Shown: piece by piece, positions 25,301 through 34,599 of the stretch
Layout: the number at the start of each line of letters is the position of its first letter
Position numbering within the stretch: the stretch's first letter is position 1
NCBI GenBank assembly: GCA_017311185.1
Contig: JAESUZ010002721.1
Location: forward strand, 62,001 to 126,000
Direction of reading: 5' to 3'
DNA length: 64,000 nt
Origin: Proteles cristata cristata
Lineage: Eukaryota; Chordata; Mammalia; Carnivora; Hyaenidae
Position numbers and translations under genes: made by a program
Notes under the pieces: generated by a model
The model's database searches: none
What the model was told of the DNA's origin: nothing
What the model saw: the letters and a program-made list of their open reading frames with translations, nothing else

Positions 25301-27873
25301 GGCTGCTCCGGGGGGGCCCGAGGGCGGCCGCCCTGCTCACAGCCACGCGGGGGCCGGGGCTGCTCCCGGGGCCAGGGGCGGGGCCGGGGCTGCTCACAGC
25401 CACGCGGGGCCGGCCCTGCTCACAGCCACGCGGGGGGCCGGGGGCTGCTCCCGGGGCTCACAGCCGCGCGGGGGCGGGCGGGGGCCGGGAAGGGCAGGTC
25501 CTGCTCACAGCCACGCGAGGGCCGGGGGCTGCTCCCGGGGCTGCTCACAGCCGCGGGGCCGGCCCTGCTCACAGCCACGCGGGGGCCGGGGCTGCTCCCG
25601 GGGGGCCCCTGCAGCGGGCCGCCCTGCTCACAGCCGCAGCGGGGCCGGGAGGGCTGCTCCAGGAGCCCGAGGGGCGGGCCGGGCCACGCCCGGGGGCTCC
25701 CGGGGGCCCGGGGCGGGGCCCGCTCACAGCCACGCGGGGGCGGGGCCGGGGCTGCTCCTCACAGCCACGGGGAGCCCGGGGCTCAGGAGGCCGGGCCCTG
25801 CTCACAGCCACGCTGGGCCGGGTTGCCCCCGGGGCCCGGGGGGGGCCGGGCTGCTCACAGCACGCTGGGCCGGGCTGGACCGGGGCCCGGGGCGGGGCCT
25901 GCCACAGCCACGCTGGGGCCGGGCTGCTCCCGGGGCCAGGGGCCGGCCGGCCCTGCTCACAGCCACGCGGGGGCCGGGGCTGCTCCCGGGGCCCGCGGGG
26001 CCGGGGCTGCTCCCGGGCGGGCCGGCCCTGCTCACAGCCACGCGCGGGGGCGGGGCTGGGGGGGGGGGCTGCTCTGGGGCCGGGGCCGGGGCTGCCTGGG
26101 CCACAGCCACGCCGGGGCTGGCCCTGCTCACAGCCACGCGGGGCCGGTCCTGTCACAGCCACGCGGGGGCCGGGCTGCTCCCGGGGAGGGCGGGGCCGCT
26201 GCGACAGCCACACGCGGGGGCCGGGGCCGGGGCTGCTCACAGCCACGCGGGCCAGGGCTGCTCCCAGGGGCCCAGGGCGGGGCCGGCCTGCTGCTCACAC
26301 GCGGGGGCGGGGGGCTGCCCCGGGTGCCCAGGGCGGGGCCGGCTGCCCCCGGGAGCCCAGGGGCGGGGCCGAGGGCTGCTCCCGGGAGCCCAGGGCGGGG
26401 CCGGAGGTCTGGAAGGGCCAGCAGAGAGTGAACAAGAGCCACTGTCACCCCAGAGTCACCTCTGACGCCTGTGCCGTCTTTCCCGGTCTGTCCCGTCATC
26501 TACACTCCGGGAGGCTTATGTGTGGGTTTTGACCTACTTTTTATCCTAACGTGTCATGAGACTTTCCGTGCAGTGATTACGAAGATCGGAGGGCTAGGGT
26601 GGGAAGGTCTGTCTCCTTGTTCTGCAGCTTGGAGGGGCAGTCAATGAGGGCCCCACGGAGGGTATCACTGTCGGGGGGTGAGGCCCCTGGTCAGGGCATG
26701 TGTGGTGTGATGCTCTGTTCCATCCCGTCCCTGCTCTGTTGCTGTGTCTTCATGGCCCCTGAGGGATGTTCTTTTCTTGATTGAAAAAAATTTTTTTAGG
26801 GGCGCCTGGGTGGCTTAGTCGGTTAAGCGTCTGACTTTCGCTTGGGTCAGGATCTCGCGGTTTGTGGGTTCGAGCCCCGCGTCGGGCTCTGTGCTGACTG
26901 CCAGCCTGTTTCAGTCTGTGACTCCCTCTCTCTCGGACCCTCCCCTGCTCACGCTGTCTCTCTCGGAGAGACAGTCCGAGAGAGAGGGAGACACAGAATC
27001 CGAAACAGGCTCCAGGCTCTGAGCTGTCAGCACAGAGCCCGACGCGGGGCTCGAACCCACGAACCGCGAGGTCATGACTTGAGCTGAAGTCGGACGCTCA
27101 ACCGACTGAGCCCCCAGGCGCCCCAGCTGAGGGATGTTCTGTGTGCCGCGTCCCCGCGGTGACACTCCTGCCCCCCCACCCTCATGGTGACGCTCTGTCC
27201 CTGTCCTCTGGCAGCCCTGGAACAGCAGTGCGATGAGCACCGACGCCGGGCCAAGGAACTGAAGCACAAGTCTCAGCACCTCAGCAACGTGCTCATGACG
27301 CTCACGCCCGTCTCCCTGCCGCCCCCCGCGAAGCGGCCACGGCTCGCGAGGGCCACGTCTGGACCAGCTGCCATCGCCTCGCAGGTGCTCACCCAGTCTG
27401 CCCAGATCGCCCTCAGCCCCGGCATGCCCGTCTCCCAGCTGACCGGCGTGCCGCTCGGCAAAGTGGTGTCTGCCCTCCCCTCCCCTGCCCTGGGCAAGGG
27501 GCCCACGCAGGCCGCTCCCGCCGGCTCCCCGGCCTCGCCGCTGCTCGGGGGCTACACGGTGCTGGCTTCATCGGGCGCCACCTTCCCCAGCACAGTGGAG
27601 ATCCACCCGGACGCGTCCAGCCTCACGGTCCTGAGCACGGCCGCCATGCAGGATGGCAGCACTGTGGTCAAGGTGGTGAGCCCCCTGCAGCTGCTCACCC
27701 TGCCCGGCCTGGGCCCCACCCTGCAGAACGTGGCCCAGATGTCGCCCGGGGGCAGCACCATTGTGACAGTGCCCACGGGAGCCGTCGAGAGCGCCGTGGC
27801 TGCCTCGGGCCCCGAGGAGCACACGGCCACCATTGAGGTGGCCGCCATGGCGGAAGGCCGGGAGCACAAGTAG
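10221..27873 (+). CDS. GMEB2: GMEB2, glucocorticoid modulatory element-binding protein 2
   Basis: Nine coding exons join in frame: 10221-10351, 13519-13616, 14113-14240, 18913-19016, 21220-21377, 23505-23576, 23823-23960, 24195-24317 and 27215-27873. They give 1,611 nt (536 residues); the human protein is about 530. All junctions are GT-AG. The protein starts MATPDVSVHMEEVVVV, followed by an eight-alanine tract (residues 56-63). The SAND domain spans about residues 82-165 with the diagnostic KDWK at 140-143; this family uses it to bind PuCGPy-type DNA. After it come conserved cysteines (KVCSNTC), an amphipathic probable coiled-coil stretch (about 277-345), a basic KRPRLAR patch at 357-363 that may act as a nuclear signal, and a Ser/Thr/Pro/Val-rich tail. 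Family knowledge: with GMEB1 it binds the glucocorticoid modulatory element and tunes glucocorticoid-receptor responses in the nucleus. The start is the first ATG of the second exon. No frame break is seen. Confidence 0.97.
10352..13518 (+). other. GMEB2: GMEB2 intron 2
   Basis: Mostly GC-rich unique sequence with no SINE. A 16 bp unit (TTGTGTTTTCATTCCC) is duplicated in tandem at about 11063-11095. An AT-rich stretch at 12,970-13,300 may be an old L1 scrap. No coding signal that I trust. Confidence 0.7.
13519..13616 (+). CDS. GMEB2: GMEB2 coding exon 2
   Basis: Residues 44-77 (GDLAEDSMETEN, eight alanines, FTASSQLKEAVL). The alanine run is written with mixed GCG/GCC/GCT codons. Acceptor CTCCTAG, donor GTAGGG. 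Confidence 0.93.
14113..14240 (+). CDS. GMEB2: GMEB2 coding exon 3 (start of SAND domain)
   Basis: Residues 77-119, including AEIVYPITCGDSRANLIW, the first half of the SAND fold. It ends at CVQ with a phase-0 donor GTGAGG. The acceptor is AGAAG at 14108-14112. Confidence 0.93.
15060..15560 (+). mobile_element. Probable old L1 ORF1-region fragment
   Basis: AT-rich DNA with a partial frame reading ELEGRSQEVIQNTIQINKKR, similar to the coiled-coil segment of L1 ORF1 (ELEDRTEEI-type). It is broken and not functional. The surrounding 15,560-16,070 may belong to the same element. Confidence 0.5.
16098..16276 (-). mobile_element. Carnivore tRNA-derived SINE
   Basis: TTTTTTTAATGTTTATTTTT tail, CTGAGCTGTCAGCACAGAGC, then AACTGAACCGCCCAG as a diverged head. 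Confidence 0.85.
16951..17166 (-). mobile_element. Young-type carnivore SINE
   Basis: Long T run, TTTATTTATTTCTAAGAGAG, GCTGGCAGTCAGCACAGAGC variant and GCCACCCAGGCGCCCC head. It belongs to the CTGACTGCCAGC subfamily. Confidence 0.92.
17168..17371 (-). mobile_element. Carnivore tRNA-derived SINE
   Basis: It directly abuts the previous copy in the same orientation. TTTTTTTATTTAGTTTTTGA tail and GAGCCACCCAGGCGCCCC head. Confidence 0.92.
18225..18450 (+). mobile_element. Young carnivore SINE with TSD
   Basis: Full-length copy of the CTGACTGCCAGCTCGGAGCC subfamily with an A14 tail. The duplication AAGATTGAATAAGA is at 18211-18224 and 18451-18464, perfect. Confidence 0.95.
18913..19016 (+). CDS. 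GMEB2: GMEB2 coding exon 4 (KDWK motif)
   Basis: Residues 120-154. It carries the KDWK signature (140-143) that contacts DNA in the SAND family. Acceptor CCTCCACAG, donor GTGCAG. Confidence 0.95.
19017..21219 (+). other. GMEB2: GMEB2 intron 5
   Basis: One short SINE at its start (19.06-19.23 kb), then GC-rich unique sequence without a coding exon that I can support. Confidence 0.7.
19058..19231 (-). mobile_element. Carnivore tRNA-derived SINE
   Basis: Short copy just inside the intron after GMEB2 coding exon 4: GAGAGAGAGAGAGGAGGAGA tract and GAGCCACCCAGCCACCC head. Confidence 0.85.
21220..21377 (+). CDS. GMEB2: GMEB2 coding exon 5 (end of SAND domain)
   Basis: Residues 154-207, including KIMDSGELDFYQHDKVCSN and the cysteines that close the SAND region in GMEB proteins. 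Acceptor CTGCCACAG, donor GTACGC. Confidence 0.95.
21378..23504 (+). other. GMEB2: GMEB2 intron 6
   Basis: One SINE (21.41-21.60 kb). A stretch at about 21,780-22,080 resembles an old LINE scrap, but I cannot place it firmly. The rest shows nothing I can name. Confidence 0.65.
21412..21596 (-). mobile_element. Carnivore tRNA-derived SINE
   Basis: TTTTTTATGTTTGAGAAGAG tail, GACTGAGCCACCCAGGTGCT head. It lies 35 bases after GMEB2 coding exon 5. Confidence 0.88.
23505..23576 (+). CDS. GMEB2: GMEB2 coding exon 6
   Basis: Residues 207-231 (VNGSPATITIETCEDPGDWT). At 72 nt with phase 1 at both ends, this exon could be skipped without a frameshift. Acceptor GGTTGTAG, donor GTACGG. Confidence 0.93.
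23823..23960 (+). CDS. GMEB2: GMEB2 coding exon 7
   Basis: Residues 231-277 (DDTFSFWRGLKDAGLLDQVI and following), a helical region conserved in GMEB1/2. It is 138 nt, phase 1 at both ends. Acceptor CCCCTCACAG, donor GTGAGG. Confidence 0.93.
24195..24317 (+). CDS. GMEB2: GMEB2 coding exon 8
   Basis: Residues 277-318 (DAVLLNNIVQNFGMLDLVKK and following), a probable coiled coil. The acceptor is TGCCTGGAAG. The donor GTGCGT is followed within about 25 bases by the large GC-rich minisatellite. Confidence 0.94.
24340..26405 (+). repeat. GC-rich composite minisatellite in GMEB2 intron
   Basis: About 2.06 kb of tandem sequence built from two modules, both starting CTGCTC. Module A reads CTGCTCACAGCCACGCGG plus a G-rich tail (about 27 bp). 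Module B reads CTGCTCCCGGGGGCCCGGGG plus CGGGGCCGG (about 30 bp). They alternate irregularly; about 36 module A copies can be counted by their CACAGCCACG core. G-runs vary from 3 to 9. It begins about 25 bases after the exon 8 donor. Long open frames run through it in all three + frames only because it lacks A/T-containing stop codons; it is not coding. Confidence 0.95.
26799..26961 (+). mobile_element. Carnivore tRNA-derived SINE, left arm of inverted pair
   Basis: The head GGGCGCCTGGGTGGC is followed by TTAGTCGGTTAAGCG and by the CTGACTGCCAGC...CAGTCTGTGACTCC variant. The copy stops in the CT-rich region without an A-tail and abuts an oppositely oriented SINE. Confidence 0.9.
26962..27124 (-). 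mobile_element. Carnivore tRNA-derived SINE, right arm of inverted pair
   Basis: It is read from the complementary strand, with its head at 27124, and also lacks a tail at the junction. It has the CAGAATCC...GAGCTGTCAGC type of body, a different subfamily from its partner. The 14-mer CTGAGGGATGTTCT occurs at 26759-26772 and again at 27127-27140, flanking the whole pair. Confidence 0.9.
27215..27873 (+). CDS. GMEB2: GMEB2 coding exon 9 (last)
   Basis: Residues 318-536: the end of the helical region (LEQQCDEHRRRAKELKHKSQ), the basic KRPRLAR patch, then a low-complexity tail with repeated TVLSTAA and TIVTVPTGA-like segments. The stop TAG is at 27871-27873. Acceptor CTCTGGCAG. The acceptor lies 90 bases after an inverted SINE pair. 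Confidence 0.95.
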
Positions 27874-29795
27874 ACGTCGGTGGAGGACAGGCCCGTCGTG
27901 GGCACAGGGCTGGCCGCCTCTCCTCGGGCCGCGTGGGCGGGAGCACGGTGCCGGCGCCCCACGGGCCACGTCGGGCTGAACCAAAGAGAGGAAACACCAA
28001 AACACGATGAGAAAAAGGGATTGAAAACAGACCTGTGCAGCCAGCCCTCCACTCGGAGCCTCCTCCCCTTCTTTCCTGGGAAATACATTTTTCCATCTGT
28101 TGCTTACTGATACTGTTTACACGTCGGGCCTGATGAGGAGCCGGACAGAGAGGACGAGGAGGCAGAGCCGGGGAGCGGGGTGCAGGCCCCGTGGGTGCGA
28201 GGGGCCCCTGGGTGGGCCAGAGCCGGCTGGGGGAGGGGGTGTCACTAACACATGTCTTGGGAACCGTCCCCAAGTGTGGAAACCCATGGATCCTATGGAT
28301 TTGGTTTCTTCCCACAGTTTTCTGTAGGGTTAGTGTGGCCCGGTGCCCTGTTCCCCTGTCTCCGGGACTGTGGGCGCTGCCGCGGCTCTGCGTGTGGCCC
28401 CGGTCCGGGGCTCCCGAGCACCTGGGGGTTGGAGTGCAGACCCCAGGCCCTGGCAGCTTGAGCTTGCATCTGCCCAGGGGTGAGACCGGGACAGCACCCC
28501 CATCTCCCTCTGCCTGGCAGGGCCCCCGGGGGCCGTCACACACGCACTGTGGGCGTTGCACACGCACTGTGGGTGTTTTTAAGTGGATTGTTTAGTAGGC
28601 TTCTTGGAAGAGTCAGATTTATAGCATTTTCACGCTAAACAATGCTGAGTGCCTAGGCTTCCCGAATTTGCTCTGGGTTCCAGGGTGTTTTGTACAGGAC
28701 TGTAGTAACGGCCCGCAGGTGACTGTACTGGGGTCCCTGCCGCGAGCTCCCAGAACCGGCAGGTCCCCCAGGGGAGTGTGAGGGTGGCTGTGCCCCTGGG
28801 GCTTTGGTCCCGGGGTGGGGGGGCATGGGGTGCAAGCAGAAGTCAGGAGCGGAGAAAGATTTGTGGGGGCTGGGTATCGACCCCTGTGCCCAGTCTGCTG
28901 GTGGGGCCACTGTGACAGCTTGGCCCCGGGACTCCCCCAGCTCCCCCCCACCCCCACTGTCTGACACTGGTGCCTGAGGGCATGTGGGGGGCCCAGGATG
29001 CCCTCTGGCAGGGCCATCGAGGGCTGTCTGCAGGTGTTATTTGGGACCCAGAAGACCAGGCAGGGGTCCCCTGCAGGCCTGGTTCCCGGCCCCCCCCCCC
29101 AGTTATGTTCCTGCTGAAGATCTTCTCTAGGGGAAGGGGAGGGGGCTCCAGAGACCAGCCACTGCCCCCACTTCGTGCTTTGAAGGGAACTAGGTTCTTT
29201 GTCCGTCCTTCCGTCTGTCATGTGCCCCAGAACCACCTGAGCGGCTCTGGGCTCTCGGCCCCCAAGTCAAGCCACTGAGGTGGTCTTTCTCGGTTTCCTT
29301 TCTGTTGCAAATGGGTTTGTTGTTGTCACGGGTCAGATGGGGTCCACACCGCTCTCCGCTGAGTCCTGACGCCTTCGGCAGCGGGGCCCCACGGGCATGG
29401 GCACGGCCCAGCCCGTCCTGCCTGTCTGCACCAGCTCAGACCACGTAGGAAAAACCACGTCTCGCCCTTGGAGCCTTTGTCAAAGTCAGGCGCGCCCGCC
29501 CCTCTGAAGCTGCCGCCCTGCCCTCAGACCACAGGCGCTGGAGGGAAGTCGGCGCCAGAGCTTCAGAAATGACCGCAGCCCCACCCCCTGCCCGGCACCT
29601 GTGCCGGGGGGGCCCCTCCACCCCTGGGGGCGCCGGCTCCCCTTCCAGTCCCCTGGGGCAGAACCGCGGGCTGTGTCTGAGGGGCAGGGGCGGTGCCCTC
29701 TGGGGCAGGGAAGCATCCGGGTTCTACTTTGTACGTTGTTTTGCAAGTATCTGCTTGGTACTTTGATTTAAAGTAAAAACATTTTTCGTAATTTG
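27874..29795 (+). other. GMEB2: Probable GMEB2 3' UTR
   Basis: This gene-free sequence directly follows the stop codon. No AATAAA is seen. The best terminator-like signal is AGTAAA at 29772-29777, in an AT-rich patch after a GC-rich stretch and followed by TTTGTGTCC. The end point is inferred and needs transcript data. Confidence 0.5.
29772..29777 (+). terminator. Candidate variant polyadenylation signal AGTAAA for GMEB2
   Basis: AGTAAA is a known variant of AATAAA. It is the only good candidate between the stop codon and 29,800. Confidence 0.4.
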
Positions 29796-30772
29796 TGTCC
29801 GACTCTTAAGATGAAAGGTGGTGTGTGGCAAGTTCGTATAGGTGTGTGCCCACTGCAGAGGGCGCACACACCACGGCCTGCCACCCACTCCTGAGAGTGT
29901 GGTCTGGGGGCCTCCCCATCGCCCCCGCCCTCCCTGTGCGGTTTTCTGGAGGCCGAGAGGCTTGATGATGCCCTCGAGTGGTGGGTTGGCCACCCGCTGA
30001 GACAGCCCGCGAGTACAGGCCTCAGGGTCCTGCACGAGCCGGGTTCCCGAGGTGAGAATGCAGGGCCGCCGCGCCGAGGCAGACAGGGTAGAGCCAGGGT
30101 GCGGGCTGAGCGCCCTGGCCCTGGTTAGGGGAGGCTGGCGGGGAGAGGGAGTGCCGTGGGGGCCCCCCAGGGCCAGGGCGTCTTCCGCAGGTGTCCGGGG
30201 GAGGGGTCTGTTTGTGTCCTGGGTCCCGTGCCCTCCACAGCCCTTTCTAGGGGTCCCTTGACCACCAGGCCTCCCACTGCAGATGCTTTGAAGGCTCCCC
30301 ACTCCTTTCAGGAGGAGCCCGGCCCCTGGGCCCCTCAGCCCCTAGTGCCCAGGGCTGCTCCTCATCCTTGCTGGAGAGGCGTGGCGGGGGCGGGGGGGTG
30401 CTCTGCAGCGGCCCGCAAGCCCAGCAGGGCAGCCCCGCATTGTGGAGCTGCGTGGGAGCCTACCCCGGGGACACCCGCTAAGGGGCCACGCCCGTTCCCT
30501 GCGGTGTGCGGGGTACAAGGGCCACGGAGCTCACAGCACACGTGGTAAAAGCAGCCCTTTGGAAACTCTGGTTGCAGATCCGAGCCAAAAAGCTTGAGAA
30601 ACACTCCTTGTGGAGGATTCCCTCTTCCGTTAAGCAATGAATGTGCCTTCCTGTTTCTAGTTTGGGGGTGTTCTTATCTTTGCCCTAAATTTTAGGTTGT
30701 CTGGAGTCGATATTGCTATGTTAGCATTTATTTATTTTTGTTTGGTAGATGCATGGAGTATCTTTTCCTTTT

Positions 30773-30962
30773 TTATTATTTTTAATGTTTTTATTTTATT
30801 TGGGGGGGGGAGGGCAAAGAGAGAGGGAGACACAGAATCCGAAGCAGCTCCAGCCTCTGAGCTGTCAGCACAGAGCCCAACATGGGACTCTAGTTCGTGA
30901 ACCATGAGATTGTGACCTGAGCTGAAGTTAGATGCTCAACTGACTGAGCCTCCTGGCGCCCC
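30773..30962 (-). mobile_element. Carnivore tRNA-derived SINE
   Basis: TTTTTATTTTATTTGGGGGG tail region, GAGCTGTCAGCACAGAGCCC and GAGCCTCCTGGCGCCCC head. Confidence 0.88.
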
Positions 30963-31162
30963 TCCTTTTCTATTTTCATATTTCATTTTTGTGTTTTGGT
31001 GCATTCCTGATAAGTACCAAGTAGCTTCAGCTGAGGCTGAGGTCGTTTTGACTTGTGCTTTCTGCCAGGCCGGCTCTGCTTTTTTTTTTTTTCCTTGCTG
31101 TTTTCCTACTGTGTGGATAACTCAGCTCTCTTCTGCGTGGTGGCTTTGAAACGTGTCCACAG

Positions 31163-31362
31163 GGGCGCCTGGGTGGCTCAGTCAGTTAAGTGTCTGACTT
31201 TGGCTCAGGTCATGATCACATGGTTGGTGAGTTCCAGCCCTCTGTCGGGCTCTGTGCTGACAGCTTGGAGTCTGGAGCCTGCTTTGGATTCTGGGTCTCT
31301 CTCTCTGTTGCTTCCCCACTCATGCTTTCTCTGTCTCAAAAATAATAAACATTTTAAAAAGT
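31163..31362 (+). mobile_element. Carnivore tRNA-derived SINE
   Basis: GGGGCGCCTGGGTGGCTCAG head, GACAGCTTGGAGTCTGGAGC body and AATAATAAACATTTT tail. Confidence 0.92.
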
Positions 31363-31370
31363 TATAAAAT

Positions 31371-31570
31371 AGGGGCGCCTGGGTGGCACAGTCGGTTAAG
31401 CGGTTGACTTCAGCTCAGGTCATGATCTCGCAGTTTTGTGCCGACAGCTCAGAGCCTGCAGCCTGCTTCGGATTCTGTGTCTTCCTCTCTCTCTGCCCCT
31501 CTCCTGCTCGTGCTCTGTCTCTCTCTCAAAAATAAATAAAACATTAAAAATAAATTATAAATAAATAAAT
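31371..31570 (+). mobile_element. Carnivore tRNA-derived SINE
   Basis: GGGGCGCCTGGGTGGCACAG head. The segment between the CATGATCTCGCAG and GTGCCGACAGCTCAG parts is shortened. AAATAAATAAAACATT tail. Confidence 0.9.
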
Positions 31571-31698
31571 GCTCTTTTGGGCCTGATCGCTCTCACTCAG
31601 CAGATCGTACTTGGGTTTCCTTCGTGCCCTGGTGAGCATGCTTGCCACGCTGTGGTTTCCTGGGTAGCATTTCATTATACAAATACACCAGAATTTGT

Positions 31699-31893
31699 GG
31701 GGGTGCCTGTGGGCTCGGTTGAGCAACCAACTTTGGCTCAGGTTATGATCTCACAATCCGTGGGATCGAGCCCCACATTGGGCTCTGTGCTGACAGTGTG
31801 GAGCCTGCTTGGGATTCTCTTTCCCTCTCACTGTCCCTCCCACATTTCTCTCTCTCTAAATAAATAAATAAATAAATACACTTTAAAAAAAAC
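31699..31893 (+). mobile_element. Carnivore SINE with perfect TSD
   Basis: GGGGTGCCTGTGGGCTCGG head and (AAAT)n tail. The duplication AAATACACCAGAATTTGT is at 31681-31698 and 31895-31912, so this copy landed in the older L1. Confidence 0.95.
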
Positions 31894-32372
31894 CAAATAC
31901 ACCAGAATTTGTTTATCTGGTAGCCTCACAATGAACATTCATGTTGTTTACAGTTTTTGGCAGCAACAAATAAAGCTGCCATGAACCCGCAGGCACAAGT
32001 TGAAGGACAGACTGACTCCACCCCATGCGACCGGCAGGGGGAGCTCCCCCGCCCCAGGCTTCGCTAACAGTGGTGAGATTTCCTTTCTCTTGGGTAGACA
32101 CGTAGGAGACTTGCTGGCCCACAAGTCAATGTTTGTTTGACTTTATCAGAACCCACCAAACTGTCTTCCCAAGTGGCTGTGCCGTTTCATCCCGCCAGTG
32201 ATGTCTCAGTGCTGTGTGACCGCACCATGTATTTCCAGCCTTTTCAAACTTAACATTTTCCTGTGTTGCACGTGACAGCTCACTTGATTTGCCTTTCCCT
32301 GGTGACTGGTGATGTTGGGCACATTTTTAACGTGCTTGCGGTCATTTGTATATCTTCCTATGCGAAGTGCGT

Positions 32373-32387
32373 TCAAAGATTTTGTTC

Positions 32388-32423
<36 letters not shown>

Positions 32424-32578
32424 CAGAGAGAGAGAGAGAGAAAGAGCATGAACAAGCAGGGGAGGGGTAGAGAGAGGGAGAGAGAATCCCCAGCAGGCTC
32501 CAAGCTGCCGGTGCAGAGCCTGACACGGGGCTCGATCCCACAACCATGGGATCATGACCTGAGCCACCGAGGACTCCC
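32373..32578 (-). mobile_element. Carnivore tRNA-derived SINE with simple repeats
   Basis: A (GT)12 run at 32388-32412 merges into (GA)n, followed by CACGGGGCTCGATCCCACAA and GAGCCACCGAGGACTCCCC. Confidence 0.85.
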
Positions 32579-32822
32579 CCGTTTTGTTCATGTTTCTTAA
32601 ACCATGCTTTGAAAATATTGAGTTTTAAGAATAAAAAAAATAGCCTACATGCATCTTTTCATCAGATATGTGTATTTTGAATATCTTCTTTCAGTCAGTG
32701 GCTAATTTTTATTTTTCTCATTGGTATCTTTTGAAGAACAGAAAATTTTGATATTTATGAAATCCAGTTTATCAACTTTTTCTTTTATATTAGTGCTCAT
32801 GTTCTTGTAAAGAAACATTTGC

Positions 32823-33039
32823 GGGGTGCCTGGGTGGCTTAGTCGGTTAAGCATACGACTTTCGCTTGGGTTGTGATCTCGCAGTTTGTGGGTTCGAGCC
32901 CCACGTCGGGCTCTGTGCTGACTGCCAGCTCGGAGCCTGGAGCCTGTTTCAGTCTGTGACTCCCTCTCTCTCTGACCCTCCCCTGCTCACGCTGTCTCTC
33001 TCTCTCTCTCTCCTAGAAATAAAAAAAAAAAAAAAAAAG
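32823..33039 (+). mobile_element. Young carnivore SINE with TSD
   Basis: GGGGTGCCTGGGTGGCTTAG head, CTGACTGCCAGCTCGGAGCC body and A18 tail. AAGAAACATTTGC is found before (ending 32822) and after (from about 33038). Confidence 0.93.
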
Positions 33040-34599
33040 AAACATTTGCCTACCCCAAGGCTGTGATGATTTATTCCGTTTTCTTACAGAAGCCTCACTC
33101 TAGTGCTGACATTTAGATGGCCCGGGCTCTTAGTTTGTGTGATGTGAGTTAGGGCTGAGGCTCATTCCCTCCTCATCCGTCGGCTCCGTTGTCCCGGCAC
33201 CAGTGACTGGAAAGCTGCCCTTTCCCTGCTTTGGTGCCCGTTTGAGAAGACGGGGTGTGGGTTGGTCTTTGATGCCTGCCGGCTGCATCCGTCTAGGGGC
33301 TCTCTGCACACTTACAGTTAGTGGCCAGCATCCTGCATGTTCTGGATTGCAGGGGAGCTTCCCACGTCTCCGCGGCAGTGTGTGTTCATTGTCATGAACG
33401 TGGCCAGCCTCTCTGACCACTCCAGGTCCTTCCTGGAGGCACCAGGGTGGCTGGGGACCAGACCTCATCTGGGAGGCAGTGGGGCAGGCTGGCTCCATGC
33501 TGAGAAATGACACTCAGAGGTCAGGGCTGTGGACTTGAGTCTCTGGCCACGTCTGTGTTTCCACAGAGGAGACCCTGGGCTCTGGCCTGCGAGGCCCTCG
33601 CTCCCATCCTGCATCCTGCTCAGTGTGGATGGTGCATGGAGCCGGGGCTCCCCGCTCTGCCCCCAGTGGGGTGGGGGGTCAAGGTGGGTATAGCCCACCG
33701 GACACAGCACACCAGACTTCTGGCCCGGGGAGAGGTCGGGTGCTGCTGGGAGGCTTGGGGTCTGCGCTGGGGCTGCAGCACCCCCAGGGCGCCAGTTCCC
33801 AGCAGGGGAGCTCCTCCGTTCGCTGGGAGTGCAGACATGCCCTCCACATGTCCCCAGTGTGTCACCTAGAGGACAGGGTGGCCCCGCCCCCAGGGAGGCC
33901 TCCCCTTTCCTGGGGGCACAACAGGGAGATCTGGGGATTGTACTCAATCTTCCTGATGAGATTGTCCTAAATACTCACAGTGACCAATCTCACCAGCTCC
34001 ACAAAGTTCGCTCTCCAGGGGCTCTGGTCTGGGGGGTCCAGGAAGGGTTCCAAGTGTGGGTGGGGGTGCACAGACGGTGGTGCAAAGCCGATGAAGGGCC
34101 AGGGTGGGGAGAGCAGCTGGGACAATGGGCTGTGTAGACCTTTCCTGGCCCTCGTGTCAGGTGGGATGCAGCCCCGGAGGCCTGTGTCCCGCGTCCCCCC
34201 GCCCCCGTAAGGACGGTGATTTCAGGCTTCCTCGCCCCCGCCCCCGCCCCCCGCCCCCCTGCCCCGGCACACCGGGACCCTCCTGCTCATAGACTCGGTC
34301 GCCTCCTTGTTCCCAGGCCAGAGTGTGACCTTCTGGTGGGAGGACCCCTGGCTGAGTCCCTGGGAGGGTCCTTGGGGGCCTGTACCTGGGTATTAAATTT
34401 CTCTCTATGTGGATCTTAACTTGAGACTGAGGTAGCTGAGGACCAGACAGGTAAACTGAGGTTTGGGCCCGAGGCCTGCGAGCCCCTCACTCCTGAGTGA
34501 TGCTGGCGGGGCTATCGGGGGGCTTTCCCAGGGGCTCTGGTGAGGGAGGAGGGCCGCCAGGACGCAGGCGGGAGGAGGAACTGCGGCCTAACTTAGAGG

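Larger units (their letters stand above)
31575..33125 (-). mobile_element. Old L1 3' end, split by three SINEs
   Basis: Pieces at 31575-31698, 31895-32372, 32579-32822 and 33040-33125 keep the order of an antisense L1 3' end. Markers are GCAGCAACAAATAAAGCTGC, CCACCAAACTGTCTTCCC, GTCATTTGTATATCTTCC, TCAGTGGCTAATTTTTATTT and GCTGACATTTAGATGG. SINE insertions explain the gaps. Confidence 0.65.

Noticed and set aside
23903..26532. Open frames of 842, 785 and 715 codons in all three + frames
   Set aside because: They run through the GC-rich minisatellite, where stop codons hardly occur; the products are Gly/Pro/Ala-rich repeats, and the true GMEB2 exons end before it.
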